Assembly: GCA_030141605.1 (NCBI GenBank)
Contig: JAQGDQ010000002.1
Span: 870,001 to 907,500 of the forward strand
Reading direction: 5' to 3'
Length of the DNA: 37,500 bases
DNA from: Tubiluchus corallicola
Taxonomy: Eukaryota > Priapulida > Priapulimorpha > Priapulimorphida > Tubiluchidae
Position numbers and translations under genes: made by a program
Notes under the pieces: generated by a model
Database searches by the model: none
Told to the model about the DNA's origin: nothing
The model's input: only the letters and a program-made list of their open reading frames with translations
Part shown: piece by piece, positions 27,301 to 35,219 of the stretch
Position numbering within the stretch: position 1 is the first letter of the stretch
Layout of the letters: the number at the start of each line of letters is the position of its first letter

Positions 27301-30300
27301 TGTAAGAAACAATTTTAATGAAGCTTTTTCACCTCAACACCTTTCTTGGATGTTGTGAGACATCAAGTTTTAACAACATGAATCTTAGGTAGAAGTGCAA
27401 CTCATTCACCAAAGATAAACAGCTTCTTGATATGTAATTGTGTACAACATATTGCATGTAATTATATGCCACTGTGAATAAAAAATAACCTTTTCAGAAA
27501 ATGAAATCTCGGGTGCAGAATAATAGACATGCAAGAAATTAAACATGTTAGTTAACACAAACTCTTAAAAATATATGTATATCTGTGTGAGTTAAATCAA
27601 CTGTACTTTCAAGTACTTAAACAGCAAAAATTTTCAGGATACAATTTAACACATACAATGACGTGTACACAAGTACACATAAGATATCGTAATGAAAAGC
27701 AAAATTCTGAAATTGACCCAACAACAGTAAATTCAAGAGACAAATACTTCATAACTTACGAGACAGTAAAAATTTGAGTTGATCATAATTGGGTTGCGAC
27801 CTGCTAAGTACACAAACTTTTCCCACCAATCAGACACCTAGTAACAAAAACTTGTAATGTAAAAATGCTTAAAATCTGCATTAAAATACATACCAAACCA
27901 TAGTAGTTTGAATTGACAACAACAGGCGCACGCCCTTTGAGGTAAACCATCTCCTCCCACCAGTCAGAAACCTTTATGAAAAAGTCATAACATCTCATTT
28001 GATGGAAAAATTAGGCAGATTTAGAAAAAAGCTACTACCAAATCATATTACCTGCTGATATATGCCTTATTTTTCAAATAACTTTTTGGACAAGAAACTA
28101 CAAAGAATGTGTCAAGAAAATTTTATCATATGATAATGCTATTAGTGAACAAAGGAAACACTGTTTACACAAACAATGAGTTTATACTGCAAGCAACCAT
28201 CAACCCATCAAAAGCGAGTAATAAAGTACAATCACAAAATTACAAATAACTAATTACTTGCCACTTCTTCAAACAATGATAAACACATTTTGTGCAACAT
28301 CTCACATCTTCTGATGTCTTTTTAACTGCCCGTTGCACAAGCCATTTTAACTGTCAAGCCATTATCTATAATACATAGAATGATGCATATTATCCTATGT
28401 ATTGCACAAAAATACCACAGTATCCAGTCTACTACGAACAACCAAGTTAACACGCCAATCACTTACGTAATTTGTTGCCCACCAAGATTTCAGCCACAGA
28501 TACCTCTGAAGTCTTTTACCAAGGTTGTTTTTGAATTCTTCTGCCAAATGCTCCATATCTTCATATTCTGCATCACTGAGCAGCGGACGCACCGTTAACA
28601 GAAACTACATTACAAAAAAAGTAAATAATAATTTTAGAATAAACAATTATTGTGGAATGAGCACTACACACAAGATAATCGTTTCAAATGCAATGCAAAA
28701 ATGATAATTTTTCACACCAATGGCAGGATATTACAAAAAGTGGATGTATTATCAAGTAACAGGAATAACTGCCAGATGTTCTAAGTCAAGCACTCAAAAT
28801 TGCCCAATTACAATTTTTTGTTTCTTTTGGCTAAATAGTGGTAGTAACAGTAACAGTAACCGTACTAGCAATAGCAGACAAGCAGTATTGAGAGGCTTAC
28901 ATAACCTAAATGTTTTTCGATGAGTGCTTTAGCTAAAAATAAAATTACATAACAAATGCCTTGAGTCACGAAACATACCTTATAAGGAGATTGATTAGAA
29001 CAGTTTTAAGTTTTCTGATAAAAATGAATGTCTTACCCTCTGTAATGTGTCATTCAGTTTAGGAAGAGGCAACTTAGGAAGAGATCCTTGGTAACTGTAA
29101 AGATGTGGATTTCTACCTTTCAACAGTTTAACCAGCATCTGAAAATAAATCAGAAAATAATGCAAAATTTAGTTATTTTTTCTCAAAAAGTAAATTTTTA
29201 GTAATTACATCAGTAATCAGATCAAAACTTATTAATATTTTTAATATATTTGAATGCAATACTTGTGTAAAGTGCTTTATATCATCCACCACATTCTTCA
29301 GTTAACAATAACGTGTCTGCAAAAAAATATTTACCAAAAAAAATTTCTACTGGAAAGTTTTTTCAGAAATTCAATGACAACAACATGACTTGATATTAAT
29401 CTTGTTTTAACTTATAATCAACAGTAACAGCAATGAAAATTTGCTCTTCTGCAGATTTTCTGGATGACAGAGCGACAGATTTATTAGGGTCAAAATTCAT
29501 TAGATGGGTCAAAGTGACAGGTATGAGTGACAGATGTGAATGGCAGGGTGACAGACTTTGATAAGGACATTTTTTTATTTTTGAACTAATATTAATGTAG
29601 TGTACATAACAAAACAATCAATGTTTTATTTGAAGGAGTTTAGTTCTTTCTGTAGCTCATCTCACTACATTTCTTACTAGTGGATTTGTTTACTCTTCAG
29701 GATAGGCATACAGCTCAGCAGGTCATCTAGTGAGCTTTCGTGTCAGTCTCACATTAAGTTGCAATAGAATTTAGAACACGCACAGAAAAATTATTCCAAA
29801 ATAAAGAAGCTAAAAAACTTACAGCCCAGATCTTGGTCTTCAAGGACATTTTCCCTCGTGGTTCATTCATCCAACCTTGGTACATGAAGAGCAGTTTAAG
29901 AGCATACCGAATAAATAAGATTAGGCCAAACCAAGCTAGTATACCAAATGTTAACGTGCTCAAATAAAGAGCAAATGTGGGTGCCAGATATTCCCTAAAC
30001 AATAAAAAATAGTCACTTGAAATGCAGATTGAGATTTGTTAGTTACTGATCTGTTACTCTTAAATTTAGTAATCAAACAAAAATAAAATCTTTTATCAAT
30101 GTGCTGCATTTCAGAACAGCTGGTCAATATTTTTGAAACAAATAATTAAAAACAAAAACGATTAACAAAAATGAAAGTTTGGCAGAAAGAACAGTCGAGC
30201 ATTGAGAACCTGTTCAAGACTGGAGTACAGTCTTGTGATGTACACACTGCACAAAAGTGCACATGCCTTATTGTTTGCACTTACCAGCCCACGTAGCACA

Positions 30301-31438
30301 TAACATGTCTACATAGATTTTTTTCTCAGTAGCAACAAAACCTTACTGCATTACTTAGAAGTGAGAGATGTTTTTACTGTGATTAACAACACAAAGTTAA
30401 CTAACAAAGCTTAGACACCTTACTTTAGCCAAACTTAATAGTATTGGTACTTGATAGCAAGTTATATAAAAACAAGATGGACAACAGAAAACAAAATTGC
30501 AGTTTAAAAGATGTGAAAAAATGTGCTTTTCAGAGAATTTATCAGTATTTAATCTACTTTTGTCTTTAATTAGTCAGACAGTCTCATGGACCTTGCAAAT
30601 AGCAAAAGGCAATTGCCCAACTTTAATTGTCAGATTTTGACAAATAGCTATTACCATGTGCAACATGCAGTTATTCCTCCCAATTTATCATTTAATTTGA
30701 CAATTGACTTACCATGGAATATGATGTTCAAATGCATCAATGTATCCAAAAGATGGATCGATGCCAACACCAAACCGCAATGTAAACACAATGCCTATAG
30801 CTAGTGCCAAGGTGTGAGGTTCCAAAGGATAAAGTCCAGCTCTAAGGTCATGCTGTGAACGATACGTTATAAACGATTAACAGGGGTTAAATAAATATGA
30901 AGGCTGAAGAACACTGCAACATCAAACACTAATAAAAGTAATAAATATTACATAACGCAAATATAAAATTGACCCTATTCTTTCAATAACTGTTATGCAT
31001 TAAACTTGATTCTTACACATGATGATAATAATTTTGACAATAATTTTCATAAAATTATACAATAGAAGAATTAGTACAAAATGCAATATAAATGTGAAGA
31101 CAAAAATATGAACTATTGCATAATAACAAATGCAATAAAAATGAAAATTTTGAACTGGTTAACTTCAACTCATTAATATAAAATGCTGAAAGGATAATTT
31201 TGATCACTGTGATAAAGACGATTAAAACAGCATTTAACTATAACTTCGGCTTGATATCAAAAGAATTTAAATAAATTAGCATGCTTTTTCAATTTACCCA
31301 ATGTCTTTGAGCATGTTTGTAAAAGGAACGTATGCCACTGATCCAGATGGATGACAGAACCTCACGATTAAAGTCCACCTCTAAACCTTCATGGGTAATT
31401 TGGAAAGAAAATGCAACTGCTTGATGGGCCTCCGCCAT
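12237..31438 (-). CDS. CPT1: Carnitine O-palmitoyltransferase 1, 17 coding positions, 768 aa
   Basis: Outer mitochondrial membrane enzyme that moves long-chain acyl groups from CoA to carnitine, the rate-setting step of fatty-acid import for beta-oxidation. Canonical exons on the minus strand: join(31298..31438, 30713..30852, 29823..29994, 29037..29138, 28467..28604, 27894..27971, 25022..25214, 24136..24250, 23038..23242, 22569..22702, 19264..19329, 16663..16747, 15658..15822, 14645..14779, 14203..14391, 12791..12961, 12237..12314). The product starts [10 protein letters not shown], with Glu3 and His5 kept (needed for malonyl-CoA inhibition in rat CPT1A). It has membrane segments at about 61-77 and 101-122, a choline/carnitine acyltransferase domain, catalytic His471 in IEHSW, the YEASM segment (Met591) and STSQ near 683. 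Vertebrate CPT1 is about 773 residues. Alternative exons exist at positions 6 and 11. Confidence 0.95.
12791..12961 (-). CDS. CPT1: CPT1 exon 16
   Basis: Residues 687-743, phase 0 at both ends, acceptor TTTATAG, donor GTAAGT. It holds the strongly conserved [20 protein letters not shown] stretch of the carnitine acyltransferase fold, followed by [14 protein letters not shown]. Confidence 0.93.
12962..14202 (-). other. CPT1 intron 15, contains a SINE-like remnant
   Basis: A 1.24-kb intron with donor GTACAG and acceptor TTTATAG. Apart from the tRNA-like remnant around 13740-14040, no coding similarity was seen. Confidence 0.7.
13741..14040 (+). mobile_element. Possible tRNA-derived SINE remnant
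   Basis: A box-A-like stretch at 13754-13773 (GAGTGGATAGATGCATACGC) and a box-B-like stretch at 13794-13808 (GAGTTCAATACTCAC) lie 40 bases apart, as in the internal pol III promoter of tRNA-headed SINEs. An unrelated body follows and an A/TA-rich stretch lies near 14013-14030. Both boxes are decayed. No target-site duplication was identified. Confidence 0.4.
14203..14391 (-). CDS. CPT1: CPT1 exon 15
   Basis: Residues 624-686, phase 0 at both ends, acceptor ATGTGTAG, donor GTACAG. It contains [14 protein letters not shown], then the [10 protein letters not shown] motif. The STS triad there belongs to the carnitine-binding pocket in this family. Confidence 0.94.
14645..14779 (-). CDS. CPT1: CPT1 exon 14
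   Basis: Residues 579-623, phase 0, acceptor TTTCCAG, donor GTAAGC. It contains [20 protein letters not shown], nearly unchanged from vertebrates. Glu588 and Met591 match the rat positions 590 and 593 linked to malonyl-CoA sensitivity (from memory). Confidence 0.94.
15658..15822 (-). CDS. CPT1: CPT1 exon 13
   Basis: Residues 524-578, phase 0, acceptor TTTTTTCAG, donor GTAATA (a weak consensus). It contains [20 protein letters not shown], which matches the vertebrate FGKG-I-KKCRTSPDA segment. Confidence 0.93.
15823..16662 (-). other. CPT1 intron 12
   Basis: An 840-base intron between donor GTATGT and acceptor TTTTTTCAG. Nothing else recognised in it. Confidence 0.75.
16663..16747 (-). CDS. 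CPT1: CPT1 exon 12
   Basis: Residues 496-523 ([20 protein letters not shown], then LKWDLNDE). Its first base, T, completes the Arg codon CG|T begun by each of the three intact exon 11 versions. Donor GTATGT, acceptor TTTTTAG. Confidence 0.94.
16748..19263 (-). other. CPT1 intron between exon 11d and exon 12
   Basis: A 2.5-kb AT-rich intron. I looked for further copies of exon 11 (Asp-Ala-Pro start) and exon 12 (YKEDGHC) and found none. The open frames inside it (60-65 codons) are unsupported. Confidence 0.6.
19264..19329 (-). CDS. CPT1: CPT1 alternative exon 11d (canonical version)
   Basis: 66 nt, acceptor CACCTTGTAG after a pyrimidine tract, donor GTAGGT. Reads [20 protein letters not shown], then L and the start of Arg, after the split Trp of EHSW. 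It is the version closest to vertebrate CPT1A (10 of 22 positions by eye). A stronger-looking GTGAGT donor eight bases further on would add an in-frame TAG, so GTAGGT must be used. It lies directly beside the catalytic His and its Asp is the conserved DAP aspartate. Confidence 0.88.
19330..19953 (-). other. Spacer between exons 11c and 11d
   Basis: 624 bases. Purine-rich on the plus strand near 19340-19430 (pyrimidine-rich on the minus strand), providing the tract for the 11d acceptor. No further exon copy was seen. Confidence 0.6.
19954..20019 (-). CDS. CPT1: CPT1 alternative exon 11c
   Basis: 66 nt, the same length and phase as 11d. The acceptor is ATTGGCAG. The donor GTTTGT is weak. After the split Trp it reads [20 protein letters not shown], then I and the start of Arg. 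Asp, Pro, Ile and one Glu/Asp pattern are shared with 11d, but only about 6 of 22 residues are identical. The coding pattern and clean splice borders argue against chance. It would replace 11d without changing the frame. Confidence 0.82.
20020..20589 (-). other. Spacer between exons 11b and 11c
   Basis: 570 bases with no additional Asp-Ala-Pro type exon, transposon or other feature recognised. Confidence 0.6.
20590..20658 (-). CDS. CPT1: CPT1 alternative exon 11b
   Basis: 69 nt, one codon longer than 11c and 11d but in the same phase. Acceptor TTGTTGACAG, donor GTCAGT. It reads [20 protein letters not shown], then PV and the start of Arg. The first four residues and the EY pair match the CPT1 consensus. 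The middle is quite different, with an acidic DD turn. It splices in frame between exon 10 (Trp TG|G) and exon 12 (CG|T). Confidence 0.82.
20659..21301 (-). other. Spacer between the hAT element and exon 11b
   Basis: 643 bases of intron sequence. Nothing recognised apart from short TG runs near 21026-21045. Confidence 0.55.
21302..22093. mobile_element. Non-autonomous hAT-type DNA transposon with 8-bp target duplication
   Basis: The element spans 21310-22085 (776 bp). It begins CAGTGGCGGATTA and ends with the inverse of CAGTGACGGATTA (12 of 13 identical). It is flanked on both sides by the 8-base direct repeat TCAACTAC (21302-21309 and 22086-22093). An 8-bp duplication with CAGTG-type ends is the hallmark of hAT elements. 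No transposase frame is present; the inside holds scattered GGGGCCTC/GGCCTC motifs. It sits within the CPT1 intron, between alternative exons 11a and 11b. Confidence 0.85.
22139..22210 (-). CDS. CPT1: CPT1 candidate alternative exon 11a (possibly damaged)
   Basis: The acceptor GTGTTCAG is followed by T and [20 protein letters not shown] in frame, a clear relative of the ADAP exons. Two oddities. The first base is T, so the conserved Trp (TG|G) after the catalytic His-Ser would become Cys. The donor is uncertain: GTTTGA ends the exon at 22139 (72 nt) and GTATAT ends it at 22151 (60 nt). Both keep frame, but neither restores the Arg made by the other versions. It lies 54 bases from the hAT insertion. 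It may be a live fourth choice or a decaying one. Confidence 0.5.
22569..22702 (-). CDS. CPT1: CPT1 exon 10 (catalytic histidine)
   Basis: Residues 429-472 plus two bases of Trp473. Acceptor ATTTACAG, donor GTAAGC. It contains [20 protein letters not shown] and LGLNIEHS, with the catalytic His471 (rat 473). It is the fixed 5' partner for every exon 11 version. Confidence 0.95.
23038..23242 (-). CDS. CPT1: CPT1 exon 9
   Basis: Residues 361-428, with its first base completing Val360. Acceptor CTTAACAG, donor GTAAGT. It contains [20 protein letters not shown] and [11 protein letters not shown], which match vertebrate EPQPGE...LAALTAGDR and VEKAAFFVTLD. Confidence 0.95.
23243..24135 (-). other. 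CPT1 intron 8 with a SINE-like remnant
   Basis: An 893-base intron, donor GTGAGT. It holds the pol III-type remnant at about 23530-23650. Nothing else seen. Confidence 0.7.
23530..23650 (+). mobile_element. Possible tRNA/5S-derived SINE remnant
   Basis: A box-A-like stretch (TGGATGGTTATAGTATGTGC, 23558-23577) is followed by GCTTGGCCACAA. At 23609-23632 the sequence CTGGTTAGTAAATGGATGGG closely resembles the 3' part of 5S rRNA (CTGGTTAGTACTTGGATGGG). Such segments occur in several invertebrate SINE families. It is decayed, with no A tail or target duplication recognised. Confidence 0.4.
24136..24250 (-). CDS. CPT1: CPT1 exon 8
   Basis: Residues 322-359 and two bases of 360. Acceptor AATTTTCAG, donor GTGAGT. 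It reads [20 protein letters not shown], then [17 protein letters not shown], matching vertebrate [20 protein letters not shown]...RLLKP. Confidence 0.94.
24251..25021 (-). other. CPT1 intron 7
   Basis: 771 bases, donor GTAAAT. No repeats or alternative exons recognised. Confidence 0.7.
25022..25214 (-). CDS. CPT1: CPT1 exon 7
   Basis: Residues 258-321 plus one base. Acceptor AAACTTCAG, donor GTAAAT. It contains [20 protein letters not shown] and [18 protein letters not shown], typical of CPT1. It is the fixed 3' partner for exons 6a and 6b. Confidence 0.95.
25664..25701 (-). other. Possible 38-nt microexon (or decoy) in CPT1 intron 6
   Basis: Acceptor TTTCCTCATAG and donor GTATGT enclose 38 nt. 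Alone it would break the frame between exons 6 and 7. Joined after the 16-nt candidate at 26170-26185, the pair adds 54 nt with no stop, reading [18 protein letters not shown]. No such insert is known to me in CPT1, so real use is uncertain. Confidence 0.25.
26170..26185 (-). other. Possible 16-nt microexon (or decoy) in CPT1 intron 6
   Basis: Acceptor TTCTTATAG and strong donor GTAAGT enclose 16 nt. Its donor region (26157-26183) matches 25651-25677 at 24 of 27 positions, so the two sites share an origin. Used alone it would shift the frame and cause early termination. Confidence 0.22.
27760..27837 (-). CDS. CPT1: CPT1 alternative exon 6b
   Basis: 78 nt, phase 0 at both ends, acceptor TTGTTACTAG, donor GTAAGT. 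It codes 26 residues ([20 protein letters not shown], then SNFYCL). Identical or similar to 6a at most sites, it differs at EK/EE, AGRNP/KGRAP, IMIN/VVVN and FYC/YYG. The VSDWWE and GR.P core of the family is kept. It replaces 6a as residues 232-257. Confidence 0.9.
27894..27971 (-). CDS. CPT1: CPT1 alternative exon 6a
   Basis: 78 nt, phase 0 at both ends, donor GTATGT, acceptor TTTTTCATAAAG (a short pyrimidine tract). It codes [20 protein letters not shown], then SNYYGL, close to vertebrate [20 protein letters not shown]. Only 56 bases separate it from 6b, a gap probably too short to be removed as an intron, which would force a choice between the two. Confidence 0.92.
27972..28466 (-). other. 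CPT1 intron 5
   Basis: 495 bases. Its first codons past the donor read V-S-D-W-R in the frame of exon 5, echoing the VSDWW start of exons 6a and 6b. See the findings. Confidence 0.75.
28467..28604 (-). CDS. CPT1: CPT1 exon 5
   Basis: Residues 186-231, phase 0, acceptor AATGTAG, donor GTAAGT. It reads [20 protein letters not shown] and ends [11 protein letters not shown], matching vertebrate YLQSVRPLM...[11 protein letters not shown]. Confidence 0.95.
29037..29138 (-). CDS. CPT1: CPT1 exon 4
   Basis: Residues 152-185 ([20 protein letters not shown], then [14 protein letters not shown]), phase 0, acceptor TTTTCAG, donor GTAAGA. It matches the vertebrate P-LYSFQTSLPRLPVP linker after the second membrane segment. 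Confidence 0.94.
29139..29822 (-). other. CPT1 intron 3
   Basis: 684 bases. A plus-strand stretch at 29465-29560 has several GTGACAG/GAGTGACAG echoes but no defined repeat. Nothing else seen. Confidence 0.65.
29823..29994 (-). CDS. CPT1: CPT1 exon 3 (second membrane segment)
   Basis: Completes Trp94 and codes residues 95-151. Acceptor TTGTTTAG, donor GTAAGT. Residues 101-122 form the second transmembrane helix, followed by [11 protein letters not shown] and [11 protein letters not shown]. These match the vertebrate S-KVLLSYHGWM and HGKMS-ATKIW. Confidence 0.94.
29995..30712 (-). other. CPT1 intron 2
   Basis: 718 bases, AT-rich, nothing recognised inside. Confidence 0.65.
30713..30852 (-). 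CDS. CPT1: CPT1 exon 2 (first membrane segment)
   Basis: Residues 48-93 and two bases of Trp94. Acceptor GTTCACAG, donor GTAAGT. It reads [20 protein letters not shown], with the first transmembrane helix at about 61-77, and then [11 protein letters not shown], as in vertebrate KIDPSLGII. Confidence 0.93.
30853..31297 (-). other. CPT1 intron 1 (first coding intron)
   Basis: 445 bases, donor GTAAAT. Nothing recognised inside. Confidence 0.65.
31298..31438 (-). CDS. CPT1: CPT1 first coding exon
   Basis: ATG at 31438-31436 in a good start context (A at -3, G at +4) opens residues 1-47, starting [20 protein letters not shown]. The first ten residues are identical to vertebrate CPT1. This segment is the regulatory N-terminus that touches the catalytic domain and sets malonyl-CoA sensitivity, so inhibition by malonyl-CoA is expected to be kept. 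Confidence 0.95.
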
Positions 31439-31532
31439 TCTTAATGTTGAAAAAAGTTCACAGATTCAAAGTCAAGGATACTCTTATGCTTAAATTTCAG
31501 CAGCAAAAACTCTGACACCAGACCTTCCACGT
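31439..31532 (-). other. CPT1: CPT1 5' UTR part of the first coding exon
   Basis: A strong acceptor (TTTTTTTAG) lies just above 31532, so the first coding exon probably begins at 31532 with 94 bases of leader. This implies one or more non-coding exons and the promoter further up (above 31533). Confidence 0.5.
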
Positions 31533-34500
31533 CTAAAAAAATAATTATATTAAAACACTGTCCCACCACCTCGCGCTAACTTGGACTATATAAAATGTAG
31601 AGTTGAAAGAATTTCTGTGAATTTCTAACGAAAACTAGTTTGAAGTGAAAGTAGCTTTGCGCTTGTAGCCTGTGATAAATACAGCAGAATTTATAGCAGT
31701 GTAGCAATAAACAAGATCTATAAACTTATATAATTTATTATTACTAAGAAACCCTAAAATGTTTCTGACATTTAGCAGCAAAAAGGTTACTTCTATTAAA
31801 AGAGTCATGATACAGAAAGTTGCAGTTATAAAAATACCTGTTGCTAAAGTGACATCTACCAAATACTTGACAAAGAACAACTTTTCAGTAAAAGTATATG
31901 AAAATAATACAAATATAATATAATGGCTTGTGAAACTATTTTAAATGAATAAATTAATAATAACATATACACATTTCTTTTTTGCAAATGAACTGTCTGT
32001 TTGCAATAACATTACATATAAAAAATCAGCAATAAAATTAGTCCATGCACCTTTGTAAAACTCAATAACACAGTGGCAAAACGATGACCTCAAAATTCAG
32101 TGTACACTGATATTTATAATATCATTTAAGTAGGCACAGATATGCTGCACCTAGCTGATTAAGCTTTTCGTGCACAAGTTTTGGTTTATAGGTTCGTCAC
32201 GAGTACACTTTGCCCTGGGCAAAGGTCACGCCCACTGCACTTAACAATCAGAAGCACAGGAGCTGTTTAGTGTTTATTGCAGAGCTTACGACAAAAAAGA
32301 AAAACCACTGAAACTGTAAAACAGGTTTTGTCATACATTTACAGAAAACACAAAAGTGCTTTATAATTAAATTAAGAATTTACCGATAGTTAATGTAGAT
32401 CATCAAATACATAAAACAATATTTAATGCAAATTAGTAAAAAAAATAAGTTAATATTTACAAACTTATAATCTTGTCAATGATGTTATGAAATGTGAGAT
32501 GGAAAATCAGGAAAAATAAAAGAGATTTTTAAAAAGTTAGCATAACACAAAAGAATTGGCAAGGTACTAAAGTGCTAATATTAACTGTGTCGGGAAAATT
32601 GGAATGCGAGCAACTGAACAATGATTAGAATATAGGAAACAGATTGTTTTCATAATTTGATTACTTCAGAAACTTGAAAAGGTATTACGGGAATAATATT
32701 AACTATGTGAGAAATAGCATCTCAAAAAGTTGAACTGAGAAAGTTATCAAAGGTGAAAAAATGTCTGAAGGTTGGAAATTAAAGAAAGAAAAGAATTAAA
32801 AAATGAAAATGGAAGAATAACCTCATGAAAACATGCATAACCAAAAATACTCATGAAAGCAAGTAAAATGATAGAATAAAAAGCAAAATTGGATTTCTAA
32901 CTTGTAACTTTATAAGCTAAAGCAATGCATTAAAAATGATATCTCAAGTAAAAAAAGTATTGGTATTGGTAAAGAAGATTTTTTTGCACCATTTCCTTAT
33001 AAAGAACAAGAACTGGTCATTTTTAAAGCATAAAATAACTCAAACAGTATTGCTAGAATAACAGATCAAGCGTAAGCTGATGACGTAGATGTATTAGAAA
33101 CACACGGCACAATAGAAAATACAATGGTAAAGCAAAACTACACTAGTGAGGTACGGTTAGACTGCTATGACAGATGCTTTATGTGAGAGCATTTGCCCCA
33201 TGTTTACACATAAAAATGTTTTTAAAAATATTTAACAGCATCTAAATATTATTTATTATATTAAAGCAAGTTGTGCTTGACATTAACAGTTTCAATGAAA
33301 TCGGAACTTATTACTTTGTGATCAGCGACCAGCGGGTCAAGGATCAATCAATTGCAAGTCAATGTACACCATTCAATTCGTCTCATAGAGTCCTTTCAGT
33401 GAATGTCAAATGTTGATAGTATCAAACTGAATCTAGTGATTGCACATTATACTAGTCATGATCACAGTTTAAGTTAATGAGAAAACCTTTTAAAAGAATA
33501 ATGTGCACTATTATTTATTAGAAGTAATTAGGTCCATTATATTATAATTACTGAATTCAATGTAATAAACATAATTTTTCAATAGCTATAAAAATGGTTT
33601 TTTAATCATTAGTGTTACACATTTCTCTTGCTAAATTTAACTTTGTCGCAGTGCTGCCAAATATTTTTCTACAAACAGTTCCGAAATACTTTTCTCAATA
33701 AGTGCATGTTTTGCAAACTAAAGCAGTAGATAAATAGTGAAGGTGCAACATGTGATTTGATGTGAACACTGTCAACAAACATAGCTCTACACTTCGAGAA
33801 AACAGCGATGTTCGAAATGTGCTTATGCTCTAAATAAAAAGAAATACCCTTGATATGACTAAAACTTTCAGATATGTACAGAATTGGAAAACAGGTAGGG
33901 TCCTGTTAAATGTATAAAGTATGTATATATGTATAACCCGGAAAAGTAATTGCATAGACCCAAATAAGTCTGTACATGCCTGGCACTTCTCCCTAAAAAA
34001 ATACATGTGTATCACGGTTAGTCGGAATGTGAGCACAGATGTAAAATTTGATTTTTTATTATTTTATATTATAACAGTGCATACTGCATAGTGATACTCA
34101 AAAACGAAATAACATTAAATTGAATTAAACTTTAAATTTGTTTAATTTGAAAACAATAATCATTCTATAATAAAACCTATGACTGTTGCGGAAATAGTGT
34201 AGAGTTGTAGGTCACACTACATTATGCAAATGCAGCGGAATGTACATTCAACTCACCCTAGCAGTAGTTGGTATCTGTTGCTTGGTGTAAGGATCGACAT
34301 ATTAAGAGTCATTCCGTGAGAAAATCAGCAAAATAGTGGAAGGTGACAAATCACCGATTTTGTTCATATTCACAGCGTTTGATGGTCCCCTCAGATGTAC
34401 CCCACAGCCAAAATATTAGATTTCAGAAATGAGCCGTTTCTGAGAAAAGCCGCCATTTTGATTTTTTTCGGATTTTGGCCATTTTGGCGTAAAAAATTGC

Positions 34501-35219
34501 CCATTATTTCTCACGTTATTACAGACAGTAAATGAGCGATCTAGCACTAGTTAATTGGTGATATATATAGTAGGGGTCTTACCCTACCGTACCATTATCG
34601 TTGCCAAATTGAACCTCCTTTTCAGTTGGTGTCATCAGATTGCAAAAGATACGTGTCTGCTGCTGCTGAATTTAGACGCCATTTTGAAATCCCCGTAACT
34701 CCACTGGGGCGGGTATTGGGGGACTAATCAATATATTTTTATTTGCAGCTTGACTAGTCCTACAAATGCATGAAATAAAATTTTGGCCAGCGATCTCCCA
34801 AGTGTCCAGAATTTTTAGCCAAAGTTGCTCTTTTTTGCCATTTTCACAACCTTGACCTATATTTAGCTATTCGCCTTTGGATGACGGTGTTGCCATTAGA
34901 ATCGATACAAAGTGCAGCAACGTCAATGTTTATAGTAGTAATGGACTGGCTTTAGATGTCTGGGCACTCCTAGCAACCAGGCCCCTCATCAGGGGGCCGC
35001 ATTCCCTTCGAAGGGCCCCTGTGACGATTATAACATAGTGATTTTTATAATCTGTATAAAACACGGAATAGTTTCATGTACATAATAACAGTTTCGTGTA
35101 CAAGTGCTCGGGCTATATACCTATGGCCCGTGGATCAATACGGGGGCCTCTGGAGGGCCCCACTGTCTTGACTGCAAAATAAACTTCAGTCAAAAAGGTT
35201 TAGTGTCGCTTTGCTAAAC
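31533..35219. other. Upstream region of CPT1, no coding gene
   Basis: Long AT-rich stretch with no supported coding exon. From about 34250 to 34900 the composition changes: several CATTTTG/GGCCATTTTGGCG blocks, more G+C. This looks like a dispersed repeat of unknown class. At 34975-35165 there are GGCCCC/GGGGGCC-rich segments, including CCCTTCGAAGGG and a hairpin around CTCATCAGG, reminiscent of hAT-type subterminal DNA. I could not identify matching ends or a target duplication. Confidence 0.4.

Larger units (their letters stand above)
25215..27759 (-). other. CPT1 intron between exon 6b and exon 7
   Basis: A 2.5-kb intron. It holds two possible tiny exons (25664-25701 and 26170-26185) that share a 27-bp near-repeat across their donor sites. 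No third copy of exon 6 (VSDWW start) was found. A plus-strand frame at 26761-26949 has no family signal. Confidence 0.6.

Noticed and set aside
34250-34900. Possible dispersed repeat with CCATTTTG blocks
   Set aside because: Different composition from its surroundings, but no terminal repeats, coding remnant or tail allow a class to be given.
34930-35170. Possible second hAT-like element (GGCCCC-rich ends)
   Set aside because: The candidate ends do not form a convincing inverted repeat and no 8-bp flank duplication was found.
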